In this document: positions 23,570 through 33,700 of the stretch, piece by piece
Numbering within the stretch: position 1 is the stretch's first letter
Layout: the number at the start of each line of letters is the position of its first letter
DNA from: Incurvaria masculella
Taxonomy: Eukaryota; Arthropoda; Insecta; Lepidoptera; Incurvariidae
Assembly (NCBI GenBank): GCA_946894095.1
Contig: OX335653.1
Coordinates: 8,127,001 to 8,191,000 of the forward strand
DNA length: 64,000 nt
Reading direction: 5' to 3'
The notes under the pieces: model-generated
Told to the model about the DNA's origin: nothing
Database searches by the model: none
The model's input: only the letters and a program-made list of their open reading frames with translations
Position numbers and translations under genes: made by a program

Positions 23570-26335
23570 CAGAACATCTATACAACACATGAAATTTTAA
23601 GTACTTAATTATAACACATATAAATAATAACATATATATTGATCATCCATGGCTAAATGCAGAGGCACTTTCTTCTAAGAATCTTTATCTGGACCTTACA
23701 TTTTCAAGTCTCTTTTGTGAACAGACATTTATGAAAATGTCTTAAATAACCAGTGCCTAGCAAATTTATTTAAAAATGTATTGATAGAAAATTATTCGGG
23801 TAACAACGAACTGAGCCAAATTTTAAATCAAATGCTCTAAACTTCATGCAGAATATCCCCTCAAACAATGATCACACTAACGCTGAAAAAGTGTCACCAG
23901 GTACCCACGTATTGTCACTCAATAGAGAGCCGTTGCATAAGTTTATGGTTTAAAAAAAATACAATACAATTTGCGCAATTTTATAAAATTACGATACTTT
24001 TTGCAAACAAAGGTGGTTAGTGTGGGCTTACATTTGGCCATTGGAGACCAAACAATTGAAAAACGCGGGTCCGTTCCTTTAAAACGACCTTGCGCTTGTG
24101 CGTTATTGTGGGTCGTTAAGGTACATCAGCTTAAGTACCTGGAATAGGGTAATTATATTTTTAAAGATTAAGTTATCACATTAACAAATGTTTTAATTTT
24201 ACCTGTTTTAACAGATAGATATTGTCATATGACAACTAATTTTAGAAAACGATTTGGCATGAGTACTTATCTTAGGCCCAATTGCAAGAAGAGACGGCCG
24301 AGTTAATCAATGTGCAAACACGTCACATTTAGTGAAACGCATGGAGTTGACTCAGCTCCCTTCCATACTGTCTATAAAACGTGACGTGTTAGTCATGCGT
24401 TGCGTTAATTTTGATTTTGTGTCCTTTCGTGTATGTACTCGGCCCTCAATCTATAAAAATAATCTCATGACACTATGTTCGCACGCGCTAATCTCCGAAA
24501 CCACCCAACCGATTTCAATTAAATGTTATCATTGAATATGGTTTGTCTGCTTGTAATAAAATGAAAACTTTATAAAAATATTGGTTTCGATGTTGTTCCG
24601 AGCGGAGCCAGGTCCCGCAACTAGTACATATAAATAAAAAAGTCTAATTTTAAAACAGGTAATGTGGTGTTTTCTAGTTTCTGTTGAGTTCTTTATTTCA
24701 GCGTTGAAATGTCGAGTGTCGTCCTTGCACTGTGTATTTTCTACGTCATAAATATATTTTATGTGAAATAATTTGTCTTTTGAACACATAACAAACCACC
24801 TTGTTAACACTAAATACTCCATTTTACAATGCTAGTTGAAAAATTGTTTTTAACGCGGACGAAAATTTCAATACATAAATACAGGATGTTAACGAAGGCT
24901 AGGTCTAAATGTTAACAAAGTGATCCTTGGTCCATTTGGAGCAACAAAGGTTGTTGACATTTTGTTGTACGGTTTAAAAAAATCGCCTTTTCCATGCATT
25001 GTGTTCATACCTACAAATCAAAATGAATGGGGTGGCTGAAAATTGTTTAAGCCGTAGAACAAAATGTTTTCTAGCTTTTACACTCCAAATAGGCCAAGGA
25101 ATACCTAGTAACGTTTGGACCATACCTCTGTTAACATCCGGTATATCAATAATACATGTTCTTAAAATGCAAACATACGCTCATAATAAAAAAAATAAGT
25201 TAGAGATGTAATTTTGAAAAATTCTTCCTTGTACGGGTTTAGTGGCCCAGGTTGAATGCGTGAAAGGTAGTGTTTATTTTTGAATAATTACCTTTATCGA
25301 CCGCAGCGATCTAAAACGTGTTACGATATACCTGGATTAATTATGAAAGTAGGTAGATTTCTACTTCATGTAGCAATCAAGTTAAATAATCGTGGAAATA
25401 AAATAAATACACTAAAAATCACTCAAATGTTAAATATATGCGACGATGGCGTTGCACACAATCGCATGCTTACCTAAAGATATTTCATAATATTCATGTT
25501 GCGCTCATTAAAATGAGTTTTTAATTTTAATTGTACTTTAGTACGGCGAAATTATCCAACCGTACCGCAACAGAGGACCGTTTATAATCGCGTTCGCAAC
25601 AGAATTACTGTTATTATCATGGCGAACGCGGGAAACGCAATGGTAGTAAGCACAGCGGGATGCCTTGAGCACTACACGTGTACAAATATGTTACAGTGCT
25701 GTGTTGGAAGATGGACGGCCAACATTTAAATACGACCAATCGCTTTCGTTTAGATTATTTTCACGCTTATTTTTTTCACGGTCAAGTTTTTTTGTCGTTC
25801 TGGAAATATAAGTCACCGTGATATTGTCGAAGCAGTGGTAATATGATGTCACTAGTAACCTGGTAATTTCATAGAAATTTTGCCAATCGTTTCCATTTTA
25901 TGCAATACCATGGACTATTTGAAGTGATTTTTATTACTGAGGGTATCCCATGACTTTATAATATCACTTTAATTAGTACGTGAATGAAGGAAGACATTTA
26001 ACTATAATCCAGCATTTTGTTATAAGACTTATCAAATTTATAAAATCACGGTGTCCAGAATATCACGTTTACATACATATATAAAACAAAATTATTATAC
26101 ATTTCTGCTGTAAAATGATTTAATTATAGTGGGCAATTTTATATATTTTAAAAACAATTTAAACTAAAAATTTTGTTACTTTTCCAATTTGGGAACAAAC
26201 ATCTGAACGCGTATTAAAATCACGCGCTGGGCCAAAAATATAGATATTAATACTATGGTTATAATAATATAATTATTATTTATAATAATATATAAACAAA
26301 TATTATACTTTATTTATTACAATTAATTAATTGCT
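23570..26335. other. AT-rich intronic sequence, no gene
   Basis: I found no supported gene. Short frames (24332-24535, 24529-24822, 24999-25211, 25280-25477) show neither domain signatures nor coding-like composition. A string near 24480-24540 (CGCACGCGCTAATCTCCGAAAC, CCAACCGATTT) resembles the 3' region of common LINE-type repeats. Confidence 0.5.
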
Positions 26336-26339
26336 AACT

Positions 26340-26720
26340 AAAAAGCTGCGTGCACGGGGCTAACTAGGTATCCCTTTGTAATAGTACGAGTTGTATGCGG
26401 CTCCCTCGTAGGTCCGCGAACGAACAGCCGAGCTGCAGAGCGGAAGTCAATTCACAGCGCAGTGGATACTCGGCAAGATTAATGTCTTCTGGCCGGTGCC
26501 CCTTGCCTGCCGCACCCCCGCCCCCCCGACCGCCCTCGCTGCGGAACTTGGGCGGGCGGGGGTTGCGTCGCCGCTAACCCCGTGAGGTCAAGTGTGTGGC
26601 TTAGTTCGAGTCGCAGTCCGAGTTGTTAATGAGCCGACGCAGGTGTATTAGTGATTGCAGTATCTGACCGAACGAACTGACAGGGCTCCTGGCTCCTATG
26701 ATGCCTCGCTTTTTAAACGA
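26340..26720. promoter_or_regulatory. CpG island, candidate CRE or non-coding promoter
   Basis: One of the strongest compositional islands: C runs at 26510-26530, GGGCGGGCGGGGG near 26551-26563 (GC-box/Sp1-KLF type), and dense CpGs. It is preceded by very AT-rich DNA (26240-26335) and followed at 26712 by a dispersed repeat. The 60-codon frame across it is low-complexity. GC boxes with a sharp island boundary suit a promoter-like element, but no start site is visible. Confidence 0.35.
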
Positions 26721-26765
26721 CTTCAAAAAAAAGGAGGAGGTTCTCAATTCGTTACATTTTTTTTA
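26712..26765 (+). repeat. Dispersed ACCGACTTC-type repeat, truncated copy
   Basis: AACGACTTCAAAAAAAAGGAG with GAGGTTCTCAATTCG matches the head of the 6507 element; only the head is present. Confidence 0.6.
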
Positions 26766-26769
26766 TAAA

Positions 26770-27600
26770 TAGATTTCCGATGTCTATATAAAAAGAATTA
26801 GTTGGATGAGGTTAGAACACGCGATTTTTATTTTAATGGACAATCATTTTAACGATTCTAGCAGACTTCATTTTTTTTTAAACGTACAAGAACAAAATTA
26901 GATTATTAAATTATTTGATTTGTTTAATATTAGGCATGCTTAACTATCGTAAATTAATACAATAATTTAACTTAATTTAAAACCTGTGTTAGGTTTCCGC
27001 ATGAATGAATCATGCGTTCCTAAAAGTTGCCAAACAATTGGACTAGTTTTAAGACGTGGCCGGCGGGGGCACATTCAGGTTTAAACAAGTTTGAGTTCGG
27101 CACTAAATATCGACTTATGTTTATATAGTTCATGTTCCCGCACTTTTTTAACGTCATTTAACTTTGGTCAAAATCTAGTCCGTCCCATGAATATGTTGGA
27201 GTTTAAAATAATAGAACACTTATTTATATAATAATATTTTTACAGCTATTTTTAGATTAACTCACTCCCGAACTCGGAACTTATTTGTCTGAATGTGGAG
27301 TTGCATGATCAAATATGTGTACGACCATTCTACATTATTATACATTTCAATGTTAGGGTAAAATGGCTGAAAATTGAACCTCTCACGAAAAACATGAAAT
27401 CCATGATTATTCGACGGATGGGTACAACGTATGAAATTTCCAATGTATTTCAATCTGATAACAAAGACAAGAAACGGAAAAAGCGATGCCACGACTGTAC
27501 GAATAATGCGGTCCGGCTTGGGGTCGTGTGTTCTCGCTGTAGTTATGCAAACGAAAATGGTAGGTTGCGGTGGCGGCGGCTCTCTTGGAGGCTGCGCTGT
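26770..27600. other. Intronic sequence, no gene
   Basis: Overlapping frames on both strands at 27262-27781 (up to 135 codons) have no domain signatures. The opposing frames cover the same bases and include low-complexity Gly/Arg stretches from a GGC-rich patch at 27545-27600. I treat them as chance frames. Confidence 0.45.
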
Positions 27601-27607
27601 GTCTGCA

Positions 27608-27647
27608 GGCCCCGCAACAGGAAACATTAGGGCGATGTTGCGGGGCC
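27608..27647. repeat. Perfect 12-bp-arm inverted repeat
   Basis: GGCCCCGCAACA (27608-27619) is exactly complementary to TGTTGCGGGGCC (27636-27647) with a 16-nt spacer. It could form a stable stem-loop in DNA or RNA. The arms are too short for a miRNA precursor. Confidence 0.7.
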
Positions 27648-27789
27648 GAACCAAGAGGAACATCGCCATATATTATAACTTGACAGAATTACTAAAAATG
27701 TTCATCGGTATAAATGGCATAAGACGAAAATATTTGTATTGTATGGTGCGACTATTTACTTGCATAAATCATGCAAAATAGTCGGCAAA

Positions 27790-28510
27790 CTTTTTAAAGA
27801 AGTAATAATGAACCTGTGCAACCACAAAGCAAACGCCATTGTTTGTCGATGAAATAAATAGAGCACAGCCTTAAAGCTTAAAAGATGAAATAAACAAAAA
27901 ATACAAATGCAAAATACGAAGTTATGTAAGTGTATTCTTTGAAACAGGTCTTAATGCAGATTTCGGATCATAAATTCAAAAAACAATTGTCTCCTTACAG
28001 CGAAGTTGAGAGGTTATTGAATATCCCTGCGGCGGGATCAGTACTATTTAGAGACTACAAACGAGATTTATATTTACAATAGTTCAATGCGTTTTACTTT
28101 ATGTAGGTTTTAGCAACCCAGACATCTATGAAATACAGCGCGACAAAGTACCTTATTGAAATATTAATAATCCAGTTGTTTTTTGTATTTTATGATTCAG
28201 AATTATATACTTACTCTCACTCATTTCACTCTTAATCAGTTTGTAAATTTTTCGGGTTAATATCATGACGGTGGTTGCCCATTCATGCCCAGTTACATGA
28301 AAAAGTAACCTGTTGGACTCAGCGTACTTGATGTATTAAAGAAAACCTGAAATCGAAATAACTGCAGTAAAGGAATCTAACTGAAGTTAACTTAAAATAC
28401 ACGAGCAGATATTATTACATGTAAAGTTATCTGAATGTGTGTTTCGAATAATTTTTAACCCTACAATTATAAAGAAAGTCTGCAACTTTTTGCTACAATA
28501 TATGAACAAA
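27790..28510. other. AT-rich intronic sequence, no gene
   Basis: Nothing supportable seen. Confidence 0.5.
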
Positions 28511-28517
28511 TATTATT

Positions 28518-28640
28518 GGCGTGATGGCTCTTATCCAGCCCCTTCAAGCGCAAGCGGCTGCGCAGAAACAAAATACGACCTAGATTTGGTTCTGTGCAGC
28601 CACTAGCGCTTGGAGGGGACCGGGCAATATCCACCACGCC
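28518..28640. mobile_element. 123-bp foldback hairpin element
   Basis: It starts GGCGTGATGG and ends CCACCACGCC. The arms (about 55-60 bp each) pair through CCCCTTCAAGCGC...GGCTGCGCAGAAAC against GTTCTGTGCAGCC...GCGCTTGGAGGGG, around a small AT-rich centre near 28578. A relative with the same inner arms lies at 39576-39659, so it is mobile. There is no coding content. The long hairpin would also be a good substrate for small-RNA processing if transcribed. Confidence 0.65.
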
Positions 28641-28931
28641 GATGTTATGTTTCTAACTAAAATATGCGAACTAGGCAGCAGCTGGCGTTGTCGGCATATC
28701 GTGCCGAACCCGTCACGGCCATAACTCATGGGTGCACGTCGTAAATTGTGCATCATGACGAATCCACGGAGAGTGGGTGCGCGTATTGTTTCGCGGCCGA
28801 TGTCAAAGATCAGCAATTTGCCATTGTGAGATTCCAGCCAGGGGCAGGCGCGGTTCTCCAGCCCTATAGCCCTGCACTTGATGTGTCTGAGTTATTCCTT
28901 TCTTCCTGCTAGGAAGACATTATACACTGTG

Positions 28932-29019
28932 GTGATTTTTTTAAAGACATTTTCATACATTTATGACGTGTGATGCATCACACGTCGTAAATGTATGAAC
29001 ATCCAATAAAAAAAATCGC
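28932..29019. repeat. Near-perfect 88-bp palindrome with no spacer
   Basis: The centre is TGATG|CATCA (28975|28976). From the centre outward the arms read CATCACACG(T)CGTAAATGTATGAA and its complement, with a single mismatch in the inner 23 bp. They extend with small mismatches through ACATCC-AATAAAAAAAATC against GATTTTTTTAAAGACAT. No loop is present. It could be a very recent foldback element or an inversion-duplication product. Such DNA is unstable in cloning and replication. Confidence 0.75.
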
Positions 29020-29329
29020 AATGAATGTACTTTATTATTGCTGTTTGGGGACCATTTTCCGATCCCATCAGAATTATCCAATAGAGGTGACATCTACCAA
29101 CATATAGTTATTCACATTAGATCCAGCATAAGTAGAAATGTGTTACTCAAACATAACATCAAAATAAGATAACCACCCGCGTACCTACCTTGCATGGCAA
29201 ATATCATGTTTGTACAAAAAAGTACAAAAAAAAGATTGGCCACTCTGATATTAAGAAAATGTTGACTTCCCTCAAGGTGAACGAGAAGGAGTGGCCGACA
29301 AAAACAGATTTACCTAGCTCCAATTATGA

Positions 29330-29720
29330 AGTACTCGTGCCGTAACAGCACAGAAGTGAGCGACGCGGCCGCATGACGTAATGACAGATCGCCACTGTTC
29401 ACTGGTGAAGTAGCTCGGCTAATGTTTAGTCGTAAAAACAGCGTTGTCTCGTGGGTCGCACGCCCGCTGCTATGAAATTATCGACCGCGGCGCGCGCCGT
29501 TTAAATTCGGGAGGTTCAAGGTCCCAATAAAGAGGACGTGCACTGTACTAGTGAAACAGTGAGCATGGAAAGACGGAAGCGGCGACCGAAATTATCCGTG
29601 TAGCGGCAGCTTTAGTGATGATACATTCACTGACGGCAGCGCCGCCGCCGCGGCGCCGCCGGCCAATCGCTTAGGAGTTCGCTCACTACCAACGTTCACG
29701 ATTTCCAAGGACACGTAACA
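29330..29720. promoter_or_regulatory. CpG island with ATF/CREB and CCAAT motifs
   Basis: A CpG-rich block that contains ATGACGTAAT (29374-29383; CREB/ATF core TGACGTAA), GCGGCGCGCGCCG (about 29487), a GCCGCCGCCGCGGCGCCGCC run (29639-29658), and GGCCAATCG (29661-29669; CCAAT box). The combination looks promoter-like and could drive an intronic non-coding transcript or act as an enhancer. Orientation is unknown. Confidence 0.35.
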
Positions 29721-29724
29721 AAGA

Positions 29725-30316
29725 ACATGTAAAAAAATCATAGGACGCTACTAAGACATGTCGTGAAGTCAACGAAGTTCTGAGATTTGAAAATATGAAT
29801 AAATGCTATCTTTTTGTAGCCAAGGCACAATTTTGTGAATAAAACTAGCGAAATCTTCTTCCCAGACCAGTTTCGGTTGCGTTCCCGTCCCTGGAATATG
29901 CGCGCTCGCCGCAACGTTTGCTCTCTAAATCACGCGGAGCTCGTGCATAGCGTTACCTGCTTAGGCGAATCTACAGTGTGCAAAGGATGCAAAAGATGCC
30001 CTGAATGGCCAAACGAAAAATTCATGCACCCATAAGCATTTTAAACGACCTACTTGAAACATTGTCCAATATCTTTATTTTATGTTTTATTGAACGAAGC
30101 TAATCATAGCAAACTTAGAACATTAACATTTTAGTTTATTCGTGTGTAAATTGAAGACCGAACAGAATAAAAACGAATTAAATCGAGAGCGAAAGAGAGT
30201 CCTTTGACGGTCTTTTTTCGGCTATTTTTTTATAAACTCTCATAACATAGAATTGGACTAATCTCGTCATTTGTTTGGTGTATCAGTGAAATAAGCTATC
30301 ATACGTGCCATTCACT
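29725..30316. other. Intronic sequence, no gene
   Basis: The 66-codon frame at 29835-30035 contains several cysteines but no recognisable motif, so I do not call it. Nothing else was seen before the BEL element. Confidence 0.5.
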
Positions 30317-30321
30317 GGCTC
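30317..30321. repeat. BEL target-site duplication, left copy (GGCTC)
   Basis: GGCTC directly precedes the left LTR and is repeated at 36566-36570 right after the right LTR. A 5-bp duplication is usual for BEL/Pao integrases. Confidence 0.9.
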
Positions 30322-30515
30322 TGTTTACAAAATTCAGCAGATGGGGTGGAGATTGGGGTGTTTTTGAATAAAAACAACCATGTATTACGTAGTAGATCTC
30401 GTGTAATAACCTTTTGTAATGTATTATATGAAACTAGGCAGATGAACCTTACATCGCAGTGTTGTTTGACATGCAACGCCATCTAGTGACGAAATGATTG
30501 CAACTTTACCAAACA
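30322..30515 (-). repeat. BEL 3' LTR
   Basis: 194 bp, TGTTTACAAA...CCAAACA on the + strand. It is identical to the other LTR except for one G/A difference within 30420-30445. A CTCF-like core (- strand CACTAGATGGCG) lies at about 30476-30487. Confidence 0.93.
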
Positions 30516-30523
30516 TTCTTCCC
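30516..30523 (-). other. BEL polypurine tract
   Basis: On the - strand GGGAAGAA directly abuts the 3' LTR, the expected position of the plus-strand primer for reverse transcription. Confidence 0.7.
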
Positions 30524-30700
30524 GGCAAAGAACCATAAAGTTCTTTTACTATAATCATATTAACAATACATTAATGGTGGTGTATGCCAAGTACCACCTG
30601 GTGCCTATTTATGGATTATTAAACAGGCACATAATACAATTTGAACCAAGAAAAAATAATCAAGATACAGTTTAAACATTCATCTTCTTAAAAACTTATA

Positions 30701-33700
30701 TTAGTCCTGTTGAGGCAACAGACACAGTTTATGAATAGGTCTTTTAATTACCGATGTTTTATATTTCAAAGATACAACCCTTGTGATCCCGTCAGTTCCA
30801 GGATGGACCTGAATTACCTTGGCCAGAACCCATTTAGTAGGCGGGAGCCTCTCATCTTTGATTAATACAACATCTCCAACCTTAATTGTTTGTTTCAATG
30901 TTTTCCATTTAGAACGTAGTTGTAAATTAGTTAAATATTCCGAACTCCATCTATGCCAGAATTCCTGAAGTTTCTTTTGGAGGTAAATCCACCGATTGTT
31001 GTAAGTAAAACTTCTATTTTCCAACTGTTGATCTGGAACAATGATTGGTGGTTCTCCAATAAGGAAATGTCCAGGAGTTAAGGCAGTGGGTTCGCTGGGA
31101 TCACATGAGCTGGTGTCCAAAGTAATAGGACGAGAGTTTAAACATGCTTCTATTTGACATAATAATGTCACATACTCTTCATATGTAAGTGTAGCATCCC
31201 CTAGGAGACGTTTTAGATGATACTTTGTGCTTTTTACACCCGATTCCCAAAGCCCTCCCATATGAGCAGCACTGGGTGGGTTGAAACACCAATCAGTACC
31301 ATCATTAGCCAGCATTTCTATAACATGGGCAGGTAAATTCAATTTACTTTGATCTGCCATAACCTTGATTTGTTTTGAAGCACCGACAAAATTTGTACCG
31401 CAATCACTCCATAATTGTTTACAATGTCCTCTTCGTGCGGTAAATCTTTTAAAAGCTGCAATAAACCCTTCGGTATCCAGACTAGTTACTAATTCCAAAT
31501 GAATGGCTTTCACCGAAGTGCATATAAATAATGAAATATAAGCTTTCTGAGTCTTACCCCCCCTGCCCTTTGACAACTTAAGTGTGACTGGTCCTGCAAA
31601 ATCCACTCCACTGATCAGAAATGGTCTATTGGGTGTAACTCGAGGCAAAGGTAAATTTCCCATTAGCTGGTCCATGGGCTTTGCTGTATGTCTATAGCAG
31701 GCCATACATTCTCGAATGCATTTCTTAACCATGATCTTAACCTTAACTATCCAGTAAGTTCTGCGAAGATAAGACATCATCAATTGAATACCACCATGAA
31801 GTGTTTTAATGTGTGCATCTTTGACAAGCATTTTAGCAAAATTATCATTCGACAGAATAACTGGGTGTTTTACATCTTCGGGTAAGTAAGACTTAGAAAT
31901 ACGACCACCTACTCTAAGTATATTATGATCGCCAATATATGGATTCAGGTTTACAATACGATTATTTCTTTTCAAAGTTTTGCTTCCAGCACCCTTTAAC
32001 ATATTCAATTCTTCCTGAAAATGCATGGATTGTGATAATCTTATGCATACCTCAAGTGAGTGTTTTAAATCTTTTGTAGTTAGATAAGACATACTGAACT
32101 TAGAAACCTTAGTACGCTTATTAAGGTGCATTTTACAATTATCAATAAATTTAAAGATATAACCAACTACACGTATCAGCTTAGTAAGGGACGAGTATCG
32201 GTCAAGAATATCGAAATGTTGTGAAACATCATCTGATTTGACAGCATCAATCTTAACTGTATGAACTAAAATCTTACTTTCTAACATAGTTGACGGAATA
32301 TCATTAAGTGAGTTTGAAGGAACCATAAACTGAACCTCAGATAGCCATGGTGGTCCATGCCACCATAACTCATGATCACGTAACTCTGAAGGCGAGATGC
32401 CTCTAGATGCTACATCGGCAGGGTTATCCTGTGATGAAACATGATGCCATTGTTCCTTATCTACCCTATTTATTATCTCCGTTACACGATTAGCAACGAA
32501 GGTTGCCCAATAGTTGGGATGGCGTTGAAGCCAAGCCAATACAATTTTCGAGTCTGTCCAGGCATAAGTGCAATCTAATGGTACATTTAAACTTTGTCTA
32601 GCCTTGTGTAGTAATTTAGCTAGCAATACCGCTCCACACAATTCTAGTCTTGGTAGGGAAAGTTGTTTTACCGGAGCGACTTTTGTTTTAGCTTCAAGCA
32701 TTGTGAGTTTTACTCCAGTTGATGTAATGCATCTATAGTAAATGACTGCCGAATATGCAACCATTGAAGCGTCTGAAAAACCATGTAATTCAAACTTGTG
32801 ATACTTCCCACAACATACATCTTGTTCAATCCATCTTTCCAGTTTTATAGTTGGCATAGCCATTAGGTCACATCTATACTTTGAATATTCATTCCTTAAA
32901 TCTTCATTTAGGGTCTCATCCCAATCCAACTTTAGTAGCCATAGTTTTTGTAGCATGATTTTTGCTGTAATTACGACTGGGGACAGCCAACCAGCTGGAT
33001 CATAGATTTTTGCAATATCACCAAGTATTGTTCGCTTGGTGGGTTCCTCATTTTTCGGCGGTATTTGAATTTTTAACATGAAGGCGTCATTATTAAAATT
33101 CCAGGAAATGCCTAGAATCTTCCGGTCTTCTTCCGTCTTATTATCTCTCAGGGTTTTAACATTAGATGTCCATTTGTGCAACTGGAATCCTCCCTTTTTA
33201 AATAACTGTATTATTGTGTTCTTAATTTCTTGAGCCCTTTCTACACTCGAGCAACCCGATAAGAAGTCATCCACATAAAAGTCTTCTTTAACTATATCCA
33301 TAACTTCTTCAGGGAAGCTGTCCTTTTCATCTTGTATAAGTTGTTTGAGTATTCTGATTGCCAGATATGGAGCACACGATGTACCATATGTCACTGTCAT
33401 CAATCGGTAGTCTTTAATGGGTTCATTGTGAGAGAAACGCCAAACAATTCTTTGATAATTTGAGTCCCGTTCGTCAATCATAATTTGGCGGTACATCTGC
33501 CGAATATCTCCAACTAGCACTACTTTATGCCTACGCCATCTTAGGATGATATCTCGTATGTCATTTTGTAATGGCGGTCCAACCATTAAATTATCATTAA
33601 GGGATTTCCCGTTGGATGTTTTGGCAGACCCGTCAAATACAACACGTAATTTAGTTGTGAGGTGTTGAGGACACAGAACCGCGTGATGAGGTAAGTAACA

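Noticed and set aside
27608..27647. miRNA precursor
   Set aside because: The perfect arms are only 12 bp, too short for a pre-miRNA stem; the surrounding sequence does not extend pairing.
27262..27781. Overlapping 111-135 codon frames on both strands
   Set aside because: Mutually overlapping, without recognisable motifs, and partly low-complexity Gly/Arg.
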